In this document: positions 11,441-53,417 of the stretch, one piece after another
How the letters are laid out: every line of letters begins with the position of its first letter
Numbering within the stretch: position 1 is the first letter of the stretch
Assembly (NCBI GenBank): GCA_963921795.1
Contig: OY997640.1
Coordinates: forward strand, 50,918,468-50,982,467
Length of the DNA stretch: 64,000 nucleotides
Direction of reading: 5' to 3'
From: Nannobrachium achirus
Taxonomy: Eukaryota > Chordata > Actinopteri > Myctophiformes > Myctophidae
The notes under the pieces: model-generated
What the model saw: the letters and a program-made list of their open reading frames with translations, nothing else
Told to the model about the DNA's origin: nothing
The model's database searches: none
Made by a program: the position numbers and the translations under genes

Positions 11441-12870
11441 CAGGCTTGTCAACTCTCCTGGATTTCCCAGGAGTCTCCTGGATTTTGAACCCCTCTCCTG
11501 GGAGTCTCTTGGATTGGCAAATCTCCTGGATTTCTCCTGGATTTTGTATCAAACTCCCAAAATTCACCAGAACACAGGAAATTACAGCTACTATGTAATT
11601 TTTTTTCTGGGGGAGGACCCCCAGACCCCCCGCTTTAGGGGTGGGGCAATGAATGCAAGAAACATCAGACACATATTCACTTAAGTAATGACTTAAATAT
11701 TAGAAGTCATCATTAAAGATGTCCTTTGGTTCCAGGCTTGTCAACTCTCCTGGATTTCCCAGGAGTCTCCTGGATTTTGAACCCCTCTCCTGGGAGTCTC
11801 CTGGATTGGCAAATCTCCTGGATTTCTCCTTGGTATCAAACTCCCAAAATTCACCAGAACACAGGAAATTACATCTACTATGTACATTTTTTTTTCTGGG
11901 GGAGGACCCCCAGACCCCCCGCTTTAGGGGTGGGGCAATGAATGCAAGAAAGATCAGACACATATTCACTTAAGTAATGACTTAAAAATTAGAAGTCATC
12001 ATTAAAGATGTCCTTTGGTTCAGTCATCAATACATGTGTATAAAACATGCACAAAATTCACCAGAACACAGGAAATTACATCTACTAAGTTAAATTCTTT
12101 CGGGGGGAGGACCCCCAGACCCCCCGCTTTAGGGTTGGGGGCAATGCATGCAAGAAAGATCATATACGTGTAATGACTTAAAGATGAGAAGTCATTATTA
12201 TTCACCTACATTTGGCATTTTAAGGCTGAAATTGTACCAGTGCTAGTAAAGCAAGCCTGATAAAAGTATCAAACATGCACAAAATTCAACAGAACACAGG
12301 AATATATCTATCTATCTGTTAAGAGGTTTTGGGGAGAGGACCCCCAGACCCCGGTAGGGGAGTTCCGCGCACCCCCCAAAAAATTTATCTCCTGGATTCT
12401 GACCGTCCAATGTTGACAACCCTGGCCAGGGACGGACTGGGACTAAAATTCAGCCCTGGCATCTTGGCCAGACCAGCCCCCACAACCAGCGCGCGCGCAG
12501 ATACTCTACCAACTCGTCAGGTCGAGGGCGGCACATATAAATACACAACTACACAATCCATAAATTGTATAAGTTAGCGTACAGTTCTCACCAACAACAA
12601 GCAGAGTATGAACATGATTAGTGACAAAATGTGCCAGAACTGTGGCTAGTTAGCGAATGAATGGAAAAGAAGCATATTGATCTGAGAATTGGAAAACAAG
12701 TTCTATTTGATTGCTCAATATGCAGTAGACTATAGGCTACTGTATGTTACTGTCTTTTTTTTTTCTTTCTTTCTTTTTTTTGGGGGGCCACCAGCCCCCC
12801 AGCCCCCTAGCCTACCAGCCCACCGGGCAAATGCCCTGTATGCCAGAAGGCCAGCCCGCCCCTGACCCTG
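11441..12870. mobile_element. Non-autonomous hAT element with internal ~290-bp tandem repeats, interrupted by a second hAT
   Basis: The ends are CAGGCTTGTCAAC (11441) and GTTGACAACCCTG, the last bases being split by the insertion at 12427-12864. An exact 8-bp duplication, GCCCCTGC, flanks the whole at 11433-11440 and 12871-12878, as hAT transposases make. The body is about four tandem copies of a ~290-bp unit, each with GGGGGAGGACCCCCAGACCC. The first two are near-identical (11441 and 11733) and the later two are partial. No transposase is encoded. The element it entered continues on both sides (GGGGGCTTGA left, CTTTTATCCACC right). Confidence 0.88.
12427..12864. mobile_element. Second hAT MITE nested in the first
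   Basis: Ends CAGGGACGGACTGG and CCAGCCCGCCCCTG are inverted repeats. ACCCTGGC at 12419-12426 and 12865-12872 is an exact 8-bp target duplication. Removing the element and one copy restores the end of the surrounding hAT. The interior is non-coding, with a pyrimidine tract near 12752. Confidence 0.9.
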
Positions 12871-13221
12871 GCCCCTGCCCTTTTATCCACCTGTAAAAAG
12901 TGCCCTCTCATCCAGTCTAGACCATCATGAATGCAGTTTTTTACTATGGTGAAAGAAATGCAAACGCCCTTTTCCGTGCCATACCCGAATGCAGCTCCTG
13001 AACTTGAATGCAACATCTTATGTTGAAACTTGAATGCAACATTTTATGTTGAAAGAATTGACCTCTTTTAGAAGTGTCAGCCCCTGCCTCTCTAACATTC
13101 TCTGCACGTCCCTGGCACACACTGACAGCTGCACGTACACTGTTTTGTTTTCCTCGTGTCGTCTTGGTCGGAGGCGCGAGCATAGGCTCGGTTAAAGTAA
13201 TTTGTGTCATGGAGGATGAAA

Positions 13222-13280
13222 TGTATTGATTGAAGACTTTATTAGAAGTTTGCATAGAAAAAGGTAAAGTTTCATGACGT
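13222..13280 (-). mobile_element. LINE 3' tail fragment
   Basis: GATTGAAGACTTTATTAGAAG and the next 35 bases match the 3' UTR of the L2-like LINE at 54250-54640. Only the extreme 3' end is present. Confidence 0.6.
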
Positions 13281-13539
13281 TTATTTCCAAAGCCACTACC
13301 TCCGCACCACTGTGGTAGGACTACGAGCGGTTTTAGTCCCAACGAAGCGATCTGTGCAGTCAGACATGCTGCTATTAAATCTACAGATCCAATACGTTGT
13401 AGTCGTTGGTCAGAGACAAAGTTGCCAGCAGCCAGCTTGTACAGTTATAAAGCTTATAGTTTCTCTAAATAGCACAGATAGGCCTACATGTTGTAGCATA
13501 CTGTAACTATTATTTAGGGTAATTGGATCTGCAAGTGGT

Positions 13540-13587
13540 GAAAAATAGCAGATCTTCAAGCTCGAGCTTGTAGATCGGCTATTTTCA
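13540..13587. repeat. Dispersed hairpin, compact stand-alone copy
   Basis: Near-perfect palindrome: GAAAAATAGCAGATCTTCAA and GCTC, immediately followed by GAGCTTGTAGATCGGCTATT. It has no loop and no obvious parent element, which suggests the hairpin can exist by itself. Confidence 0.8.
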
Positions 13588-13662
13588 AATAAACTAGGGC
13601 TTATTAAGTGGATTGATTGATTATGTATGTTTGTTAATGCAGTATTTTTTATTTGTGCCCAT

Positions 13663-13663
<1 letters not shown>

Positions 13664-13740
<77 letters not shown>
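13664..13740. repeat. CT microsatellite
   Basis: (CT)n of about 75 bp with one interruption. Confidence 0.95.
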
Positions 13741-13889
13741 GTGACCCCACTGCACAGACCTGGGTGAAAGGTCCACCACCTTTTTTCTTTCTTTCTTCTT
13801 CGTCAAATACAACACAAGAGCTCAAATGTAGAAGTATAACAGTTTATTTGACAAAAGAGGCAGTGTTTAAAAGAGCAGGTCACAACACA

Positions 13890-14111
13890 GGTGTAATAAA
13901 ATATAGGCGACTATTCCAAATACGTCGGCGACCATTCTCGATGAGATTTCTCACTGCCTGGATGAGTTTTCTATAACGCCAGGCGACTATTCCAAACACG
14001 TCGGCGACACTTGTCGGCGACCATTCCGGGCGACCTTCATTTCGGCGACTCTACTGGTATTCCTGCCTACCAGTAAAACGAGGGAATACCAGTAGAGTCG
14101 CCGAAATGAAG
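13890..14111 (-). repeat. CGCCGA repeat copy ending in a 29-bp perfect palindrome
   Basis: Minus-strand copy of the element at 9205-9400, with GTCGGCGACC units and an internal duplication of GGCGACTATTCCAAA. Its end, 14035-14063, is mirrored exactly by 14083-14111, with a 19-bp loop between. Confidence 0.75.
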
Positions 14112-14571
14112 CTCGCCGAGAAACGGGGGGTGCGTTCGGAAATGCACACCGGGTGGGGCAACGGTGCGCTTTTTCAGTCTGAACTCTTAAGGTAAACTTT
14201 CTGAAAAGCAGCAGTTGCTAACCTAACGTTGCTATTGATGTTTATAAACTAGGGTAAATTATAATAGAATATTAGAATATTAATTCATGTTGATACTGAA
14301 GAAGGCATACTGTGATTGTGTGTCCTACTTTACATGTTTGTTGTTGCTAGCATTAACATTTATGATACTGTGAGATTAAGGCTATGACCATAATTTACCC
14401 TAGTTTATAAACATCAATAGCAACATTAGGTTATCAACTGCTGCTTTTCACAAAGTTTATCTTCAGAGTTCAGGCTGAAAAAGCGCACCGTTGCCCCACC
14501 CGGTGTGCATTTCCGAACGCACCCCCCGTTTCTCGGCGAGCTTCATTTCGGCGACTCTACCTGTTACCAAA
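14083..14571. mobile_element. Long-TIR element (~180-bp arms)
   Basis: The left arm is 14083-14262 and the right arm is about 14390-14571, near mirror images. Both contain GTAGAGTCGCCGAAATGAAG, CGCACCGTTGCCCC (or its complement) and AAACTAGGGTAAATTAT (or its complement). The middle is ~125 bp of AT-rich DNA. No transposase. Target duplications are not clear because the left end abuts another copy of the same end. Confidence 0.75.
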
Positions 14572-14599
14572 CGAGGACATTCTTAATTCGTATTGCCAT

Positions 14600-25800
<11,201 letters not shown>

Positions 25801-27530
25801 AAGACTCTACTGAAGACAGTTGGGCAGGAAACTCTTGTCATTTCCTTCTAATCTAACCTGAAATGACCAAAACAAAAACCAATGAGTGATGTGTTAAAAA
25901 AAGCTAAGAAATAAAAGCACATTATCAGAGTGGTGAAAGACATTCCCTAACAATGCAATTACAGATGGACCTAAGTCAATGACAGCTGTAAGAATGTTCA
26001 GTAGGGGCACTAAAGAAGGTGACGGAACAGCACTCCCATGATTTGGTTTGATTTATTTTAATTGTTTCATTTTAAGCAATCTTTTGTTGCCCTATGCCTA
26101 TGGAATCTTTATGGCTAAGTACAATGTACCTTAACTGTTACAAGTTAACTGTAAATCGCTAAGGGGCAGTTTAGATTTGGGGTTTATCTCAGAGCTGCAA
26201 AACTCATCCTTTTCTCTTTGACTTGTTACTTTTGTCACGACACACACATACGAAGTGACATAGAAGCTGATGTTAATGCTGACCTTTTCTTGACTGCCCC
26301 AACGAGTCTGCTTCGAACATCTTAAGTTTATTTCTGTAAACTATTTTATTCAGGATGGACTTGTATTGAGTGAGCAGGTATAACTTTCTTGCACATGGTT
26401 CTGACAGGGAAACACTGGATATACTGTAGGAGAGATGTTCAGTTTAGGTTGTTTTTAAACTTGCCATTGCTATTCAGTTAGATAATATACTGTACTCTAA
26501 TGGCTACTAAAGTAAACTCATGGAGGCAGTTAATGGGCATGAAGTATAAAAAAAAAAGAAAAAACTGAATCTGTTTCAACTGGCATGAGAGTGAGTGGAT
26601 AATCTAGATAATCATTTTTTGGCAAATACCATAAAAAAAAAGGTTAAAGACCATGCTCACATGTCCAACCACCTATAGCCATGGCAAAGCTGGTTTAGTG
26701 TTGTCAGTACACTTTTTTTCTAATCCGGTCTTGTTCATACTGTGATACAGTATGTAAGGTTTGGAACTGGGCTACAAATTTGGTCAAAGCACTGAACCAT
26801 GTTGTACTATGTAGCACAAAGACTGTACTGGCTTATGGCTCGTAGTGGTCTGGTATTAATGCCTTGTCCTACGTGCCGTGGAACTAGTCCATCCACTATC
26901 AACTACAGTGTACAATTAATAATCCCAGGATCTGTCTCATTTGACTAATACCTGACATTTCTGTCATTAAGTAATCAGGCATGCAGGAATAGAAATCTTC
27001 TGCCCATGTCATTTGTTCTGCCTATGTCATTTGTTCTGCTGTGTATATCAATGTTTTAAAATCGATGTGATTTTTGAGCAGAAATATTGTCAATTGATCG
27101 CTTTTAATGTACAGTGTAGGTTATATCAGTCTTGTCAATTATCCACGTTTGGGTTTTTATTATGTGCAGCTACATATATTGCAGTGTCAATTATCCACGT
27201 TATGTTGAGTCCTTATCAGCAGTGTGTGCACTGTGCAGCTACGTGTTGCATTGCCTTACCTGACACATTACAGGATAAGAGGTCATACAGTAAAAGTGTT
27301 CATTTAAATCAGAGTGTAAAGATTTACCCATACACTAGAGTTAAATTAACTTGATTTTACTGTGCATTTTTATATACCATGTTTTGTTTTATTTCAGACA
27401 CTTGCCATCTTCAAATAAACATTCACTTTATCAGCTTCTATTGTTCTTGTATTTAGCAAGAAATGGTTTCCGAAAATCTACTTGGCTTGCATACAAAATA
27501 CGACATCCATACCAGCTATTACTGTATCAA
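25801..27530 (+). other. TMEM184C 3' UTR and tail-to-tail gap with PRMT9
   Basis: AATAAA signals lie at 25910-25915 (short UTR) and 27414-27419 (long UTR, about 1.6 kb). No coding region. The sequence beyond belongs to neither gene with certainty. Confidence 0.5.
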
Positions 27531-28087
27531 TAACCAAGTTATACTTCAACACAGATATGACCAACTTATAAATGACAGAAGATCATTCAAACATACTGTA
27601 CAAATAAAACAGTAAATGTGGGAAAAATACAACTGAATATTCATTACTACAAATATTTTGGACTTTGGTGAATCTATAGCTAGGGATGGGCCGATATTTT
27701 AAACAGATATAATTTTTCATTATTATAATTTTGTACTATATCAGGGTAATCACTATTTGAAGTGTCCAACTGTTCTGTGGTTGACTTTCTCTTCTATGTA
27801 AATGTTAACGGTTGTCTTCACTATGTAGACTACTAGTCTACATGTTTTCTCAACACATTGAAAATCATAATGCAATTTACCACCCAAATGCTGAAACATT
27901 TTACAAATCTTTGTAAAAGAAGAAAAAGAACAAATACTAATAAAAGAAATAATAATAATAATGTCACGACCCTGTATTAACGTAAGTAAATTTGAATTCA
28001 ATATTTAGACATTTTATTTCCCAACACTACTTAAAGCCTAACTAGCAAATGGCATTTATAGGACAATCAACTTTAATTGTATTAACC

Positions 28088-28162
<75 letters not shown>

Positions 28163-28436
28163 CAGCAGGTCACAAATGAAGGAATAGTGATCACAAAGCA
28201 TATACTGTAGTCTATGGAGACTTACGATGTGACAAATAATTAGTTCAACAATTATTGATGAGAAATGGCTCTATAATAACTCCAAATGAAACATGAGTAG
28301 ACAACAGCTATGCCCTTTAATGCATCAAAACATATCCTGAACATAAGCTTTCCCAGAGCCAACTCCGTTAGTCCCTGCTGTAAAAAGTGGAGTCCTGTGT
28401 GGATGTGCTCCTGTAGTTTCTGACAAAACCTTAAAT
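27531..28436. other. Intergenic / PRMT9 3' UTR; GT microsatellite
   Basis: (GT)n of about 70 bp at 28090-28161. A GGGATGGGCCGATATTTTAA fragment at about 27665 resembles one end of a hAT family. The PRMT9 3' UTR occupies an unknown part of the right side. Confidence 0.5.
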
Positions 28437-47150
<18,714 letters not shown>

Positions 47151-48802
47151 CCCTGACAGGAGTGACACAATTCAGAGAGAGTCACCCTGTGCCTTGTTAA
47201 CTAAATCTAACAGACAAACGTTGCTTTAGCTGACTCTAGAGCAGTGTGAACTTACTGTGTTTGTGTTTAGATCATGGAATATTTGAGTAACAGATGGGAC
47301 GTCCCAGGATGTTTCTGGAGCCCAAACAGAGTTCTCAATTAAAAAAATTACTTTGCTACTTTACTTTCATGAATCAACATTAGCTTCCCTAGCTACTGCT
47401 ACAGTGCTGCTACCACTTTGCTAACGAGTAACTTGAGTTGATGGCTACAGTCCCTTCGTGGACGTGGACACAAAGGCACACATACTGTAAAAGAATAATA
47501 GCACGTGCATACATCCACAATTACGCGATTAAATTACAGTTTAGAAGTACGTTACGGTCTACAAAAGGAGTGAGATGCTTTTCACGTGAAAGCAGAATCC
47601 ATCATCCACCCGTGTTCAACTAAAAGCATCCATAATAATTGGACAACACAAAAAAAGATGTCCGCCTACTAAACAAATCGGTAGAAACCAAAGTCGTTTG
47701 TAAGGTTCCACGTATGGCATGCGTTCCACCCGTCTCGTGTTGTTTACTGCATGGTGCTCGGATCATGGCTCGGATCCGGGTCTAGAGCCCGCCTACAATT
47801 TACACACACACATTCATCAACACATCGTTTCCGTATCCGCTCTCTAGGCACCCAAGCCAGAGCTTGTGAAAACAACAGATCTACAAGCTCACAACGTGCC
47901 GCGTTTTTGGCTATTTTCACTTCTTAAAAAATTATATTATAATTTATGTAATTTCTTAGACTTTTCTTTGATTTCTTCATGACATTTGCTGGGGGGAAAA
48001 AAATCATTGGATTTATTTTTCATTCATGAAAATCTTTTGAAATAATAATAATAAAAAACTAAATGTAAGAAACCAAAATGTATTAGGGACCCATAAAAAG
48101 GTGTCCCCGACCCACACATGGATACCGACCCACTGTTTGGGAACCACCACTGCTCTTTGACTTCACGGACCAATCACAGAGAGGGATCTCGGTGGGAGGG
48201 ACCGACGCTCGTGCCAGTGCCCCGCCCGCCCACCCAACCACCCACGCCCACACATGTCAGTGCACTGCACTTTCTGTATCATCTGTCACTTACTTCACCG
48301 TTTCATGTTTGGAGAGCGGAGAGAGAGAGAGAGAGAGAAAAAAAGAGAGAGGGTGGCTGAACTTATTACACTTTATGGACATAACAACAACAACAACCAT
48401 GCTTTTCTGACAGCACGTGTCAAACCGGGCCGGCTCCAAGAACAGAACCAGCGTCACTTTTACTGAGAGCAGGAGAATTATCATTTAATTAATACCAACT
48501 GGGAGAAGAGTTCTACAATGCTAACTTGGGTGAGCTATGCGTCTGCAAGTGAAGCTCAGACTGGCAGCTCTAGCTGGTTAGCTCGCTGACTGGCTTGCAA
48601 AAGTCTATTTAAATGCACAGTCGACTGTTTAGAGGCAGAATTACTACTACGATAAAACGGACCGATAAAAGAAAGCCGCTGCTGCTTGTTTACATGTTCA
48701 TATGGTAGTTTGCTCGCTAGTACAGAGTGAGGGACTTATTCAGTGCCAGTTTCTAGTGTTGGCAGCAGTTGCAACTGGCAGTGCGTTAACAGAACAGCTA
48801 TA
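47151..48802. promoter_or_regulatory. Divergent PRMT9 / ARHGAP10 promoter region
   Basis: 1.65 kb between two head-to-head start codons. It holds a hAT-like remnant (47865-48152), a GA run (48320-48350) and no gene. The GC-rich 48180-48260 part and the run up to 48802 are the likeliest ARHGAP10 promoter and 5' UTR. Transcription starts are not visible in sequence. Confidence 0.5.
47865..48152. mobile_element. hAT remnant with hairpin
   Basis: A hairpin-family arm (CAACAGATCTACAAGCTCAC) opens it and GTTTGGGAACCACCACTG closes it. The left terminus is not recognised. Confidence 0.55.
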
Positions 48803-48956
48803 ATGGGATTACACCCGCTGGAGTTCAGTGAGTGCTATCTGGACAGCCCCACCTTCAGGGACAAGATCAGGGCTCACGAAGCAGAGTTGGATAAAACCAG
48901 CAGGTTTATCAAAGAACTCTACAAGGATGGCAAGAACCTCATCAATGCCACGAAAC
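48803..48956 (+). CDS. arhgap10: ARHGAP10 (GRAF2), first coding exon (partial gene)
   Basis: 51 codons plus one base: [20 protein letters not shown], then [20 protein letters not shown] + [10 protein letters not shown], followed by a GTAAGT donor. Human ARHGAP10 starts MGLQPLEFSDCYLDSP and continues [26 protein letters not shown], so the match is firm. This is the start of the N-terminal BAR domain, which binds curved membrane. The rest of the protein (PH, RhoGAP for Cdc42 and RhoA, SH3) lies beyond the window. I found no second exon (expected to begin SLSVAQRKFA) up to 64000. Confidence 0.93.
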
Positions 48957-49007
48957 GTAAGTTTTAAATGTCCTATTTGTGAGGTTCAGTGTATGTGTCG
49001 CTTCAGT

Positions 49008-49390
49008 GGCGTAAAGTAACTGAGTACATTTATTTACTTAAATTAAGTACTGTACTTAAGTACAATTTTGAGGTATTTGTGCTTTACTTGAGTATTTCCA
49101 ACTTTCTGTACGTTTACTTCTACTCCACTACATCTCAGAGGCAAATATTGTACTTTTACTCCACAACAATATTTGAAAATGTTAGTTACTGGTTACACTA
49201 GTTACTAGATTGTGATTATTATTACAGATAATTTGCATAATGAGTACTTTCTACTTTTGGTACTTTAAGTACATTTTGATACCAATACGTTTGTACTTTT
49301 ACTCAAGTAGATTTTTAATTCCAGACTCTTACTTGTTACAGAGTATTTGCTTTCTACATAACAGTAGTGATACTTTTACTTAATAACTAA
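49008..49390. mobile_element. GTACTTAAGTAC-rich teleost repeat, copy 1
   Basis: GTAAAGTAACTGAGTACATT, ACTCCACTACATCTC and TACTTTTACTCAAGTAGATT are shared with 61510-61690. The family is common in fish and looks like a non-autonomous DNA element, but I cannot fix its ends. Confidence 0.65.
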
Positions 49391-49785
49391 AAAATGTGTA
49401 GACCTACCGTATACATTTTTCTCCACTGTGTGCTTGAGCCTTGACAATTTATTGTTTTTTTTTTCTCATAAAGATTGTGTGTGTCAGCCATTGTTTGGAG
49501 TTTCTCCTCAGCACACCTTGAGTTAGCTTTAAAAGTTGCAGGTGAGGTTTTGGGAGTTGACTGTTGACTTTTTCTCTTTGCCTCGAGTGTTATGTGTGCT
49601 GTAGCATACACACTATTGCCAGCAGCAATAGGTTGAGGTGAACACTGCATTGCTGTAGCATGCTATTGTGGCTCACAACCCTTTCCTGTCCCGGTTGTTG
49701 AAATGATTACTCTAGCAAGAGCTGATGTTGCAGTTTGTTTAGTGTCTATGACAACACTTTTTTCTAAGAAGTGGCATTGCTCTGT

Positions 49786-49930
49786 AATTGATTGTAATTG
49801 ATTGAAGACTATTAGAGGGTTGCATATCGGAAAAGTTACAGGACAGTACAGTTCACTGGTACAAGGTCAACTAAAAGGATAAACTCCACTGAAAGCTTTT
49901 GGGCTTGTTTCAATTGGAGTCCGTAATGTT
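49786..49930 (-). mobile_element. LINE 3' tail fragment
   Basis: Shares ACAGTACAGTTCACTGGTAC + AAGGTCAACTAAAAGGA with 54250-54640, in the same orientation. Confidence 0.65.
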
Positions 49931-49949
49931 GGAGTCAGATGTTCTAGCT

Positions 49950-50842
49950 CAGTGGTTCTCAACATTTTCAGGCCGCGGCCCCCAAAATAATCATATTTGA
50001 ACTGGGGACCCCCTCATCCTATGAGCACTAAGAATTGAGGCATTACATTTTGTATATCACGGTTCTATTGTGAAAATAGCAGATCCTAATGCTCAGCTAT
50101 TTTCACAATTTCTGCCTCTAATATTTGACAATTTGGCCAATGTTTAATTTGACATTTTAAATGTATTAAAAGGTCCTTAAATTGTCACTTTAGAAATGTG
50201 CAGATACCCTCTAAACACTTAAACTTTATGTTAGTTTGTTTACTGTTGAGTGAGAATACAGTGCTGCACATCTATACTATAATTTTGCGAATGTCTGTCT
50301 GAGTGAGTGAGTGTCTGTCTGTATGAAACAGCGTTTCTCCTCGGTGGCTGGAGCAATTGATCTGAAATCGCATCACCATTAGCATATGAACACACCTGAC
50401 ATAACTGTGAAGCCCGTTTGTCACTTTCACAAATCGTATGCTGTATAATAGCATTTTTATGGTGTATCTATATCTATTTAGCCTACAGTACCTTTTGTGA
50501 CCACACATGTTAAGGGAGGGGCGCTGTTGTTCAGGCCATGCACAATCACACACAAACCCACACACACACACACACACACACGGGGGGGGGGGGGGGAGTG
50601 TGTGTGTGTGTGTGTGTGTGCAGGCGTGCAGGCGGGCGGGCGGGCGGGCGGGGTTAGCCATTATACATTGATGCTCCTACATATTATCATGCAAGCACCA
50701 GTTAAAGTTACTTTCCATCCCTCATATACTGTATGCACAGTGCACATCCCATAACCCACACACTGCACATCATTTTGGAGCTCATATCTTTGAACGGGTA
50801 AGGGCTAGTGAAGTTAATCATCTGGGGACCCCCTCGGAGGAC
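49950..50842. mobile_element. hAT MITE (sister of 28744) interrupted by a Helitron
   Basis: Starts CAGTGGTTCTCAACATTTTC and follows the copy at 28744 base for base through GTGCTGCACA. It is then interrupted (50271-50808) and resumes TGAAGTTAATCATCTGGGGA. The right end is truncated or diverged near 50842. Confidence 0.87.
50271..50808 (+). mobile_element. Non-autonomous Helitron (538 bp)
   Basis: Begins TCTATACTATAATTTTGCGA and ends GGGTAAGGGCTAG, sitting exactly between A and T of the hAT host with no duplication. These are the three marks of Helitrons: 5' TC, 3' CTRR, A|T target. Internally it has a CA run, a poly-G run and (GCGG)n. No Rep/helicase is encoded. Confidence 0.88.
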
Positions 50843-52458
50843 TGGAGCACACTGGCCAATTGAATTCACCCATTCACACTTGATTGTGTTAATATTACTC
50901 CAACTATTGTTTGGACCCCTGCTGTATACTGTGTCTTCATCAGGGCTCTGAAGCAGCTGAAACAGCCATTCCTTTTTGGATATGTGGTGGGGAACAGGTG
51001 AAGCCCTATTCACCTGCTATTACTTTACTATGCATAATAATGGTACAGCACATGATAGACACAGGCACAGAGCAGTAGTAGTAGTCTGTGAAGTCTTAAC
51101 ATTTTTGTTTCTTTGTATTTATCCACCATGTACAGCTGGTTCTTCAGAAGTCGGTGGACATTTATAGAGGTTCCGTGTGACATGTATCGGCTGTGATGTT
51201 CTGCAGGACTTTTGGGGCTTTATCAGTAGAACCAGCAGCAGCTCATGGTGCAAAATTGAATGACCTCTGGTATTCACATGATCCATATGTAGGTCTGTGA
51301 ATGTGAAAATGCATGCAGAGTTGCAGACTATGCTGCCGTAACTTAAGTCTATACTCTGTGACCCACTTCAGAAGGCATGTCTTTAACTACGCTGCACCAG
51401 CTGTTCTTCACAGACACAACACAAATTATTATTATTTTCTCATTGGTCCACCACATTTAATGACATAGAATAACTACCTATCAGCCCTGATAAAGCACAC
51501 TAAATACATGTTGGCGTTTCAGATAGTAATTTTAGGATTAATGAATGACTAACCTGTATTGAATATTAGACATGGTAGGGCTGTAACAGGGCTTACAGTA
51601 TGACAGAGTAGTTGTACTCATAAGCTTTCTTAAAGCACAGTGAAACGCTGTCTGGCGATTTCAATAGACAGCAGTGTGTGCTCAGTCTACCCACTCTCAG
51701 GTGTAGCCACCACAGAGGGTAAGTTATAAAGTAACAGCCTTGTTCACTCACACTCCCAGGGTGGAGTCCAGTCACAGCTAAGCCCTCATTACTGGGCACA
51801 AGTGTAACAACCTTGCCTCTCAAAGTTGCAATCTACTCTGTTCTCAGTAGAGATCAGAGAAAATGCTGAAATTTGTCTTTGACATGCTGTAGATATTAGA
51901 TAGGCCTCCTATATGATCAATATCTTCTCTTTGCTTTTGATCACCAAATTTGATTCAGGACTGCCATTGCCATTCTTTTTCTAGTTATGCATTTCAGTTT
52001 TTCAGGTTGATCTTATGCCCTGGCTGGGCCCTGGGCCCTGACTACACCCTGACTGCAGACTACATTGTACATTCTTGCTATATAAAGCCCCTCATCTCTT
52101 CCAGTTGTTGAAATAACTAGATTTGCAAGCATTACTGAAACAATGGGCTTCATTCATGAAATGTGCATAGTTCAGATTAGATCCTAAAGCACTCGTGTGA
52201 GTATTTATATGAGCATAGTCCGATTCTTCATTGTTGTTCTTAACTGAATTTGTTCCTTGTGTGCTCAAAACTCTGGTTTTAAACATTTGAAAATGTCAGG
52301 AAAGGAATGCCTTATTCTTGTTATGCTGAATCAATTATTATGGAAGCATCAAACTTTACTCAATAATACATTAACAATATTTGAGTGCCCAACATTTGGG
52401 CTCTGAAATATGGTAAAAGTTACCATATAATTGTTACCAATTATGAACTTTCTCATTT
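50843..52458 (+). other. ARHGAP10 intron 1, no gene
   Basis: No exon or clear repeat recognised. Confidence 0.6.
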
Positions 52459-52595
<137 letters not shown>

Positions 52596-53406
52596 GTATA
52601 GATTATTATTATTTATAAATTACACCTGTCCAACTGCATGTCAACATAACCTTCTAATCTTCAGACAATTACATGAAGCAACTCCATGCATTTAAGCATG
52701 CATGGTCAGGATGATCTGCTGTTCTTGATTTAATCTTCGGTAATCCAAAGTGTATGCCTTCAAACTTCAATAAAGGCTACACATTAGTGACTAACTCTAG
52801 CAAGAGAATAGAGAAACGCTTCAGTCGCTTTCTTTTTTGACCCTGGGATGATCTCATGTTTTGTATTGTCAGATGGACCTTCCACCTCTCTCATAGTACT
52901 GTTCCAAATCTCCAAGTCCCAGGCCATGCTCGGCCTCTCGGTCTCATTCCACTCCCTCTGCCTGGGAGGATGTCCCGCAATGGAAAGTCCTTGGTTCTGG
53001 GAGGAAATGTTCAATGTAGGACCCTGGGGCCGGAGAGCTGTGACACGGAAGTGCCCACTATAAGAGTGACAACACTACGCTCCTGTTTCTGGAAGCTTCC
53101 CCCTCCAGAGCAATCACTGTCCTGTCAGAACCCTTGTTAACCCCCCCCCCTGACTTCTCATCAATGAGGAATGAATGGATGGTTACTTTGTCCATCGGTT
53201 TATTTCTTATCACACTCAATTCTGTAAACGTAACTAGACTATAACTGTACAGCTAAAAGTTAGTGTAAGTGACATTTGTTTTGTTAGAATAAATATTAAA
53301 AAAAGTTCTATATTGTGTAATCATTGCTGTATAGACTGTACATTAACATGGGTCTACCAGTCTCTCCAGCTCTTTAGTCAACAGAAAATACATTTTCAGG
53401 TCAGAT
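52596..53406 (+). other. ARHGAP10 intron 1, no gene
   Basis: Short frames at 52850-53140 are open on both strands but show no domain and no splice-compatible continuation of the BAR domain. Confidence 0.5.
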
Positions 53407-53417
53407 ACCAATTTCAT

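Noticed and set aside
47151-47168. Upstream extension of PRMT9 (SLLSG)
   Set aside because: It begins with GTG; 47150 is the first ATG in frame.
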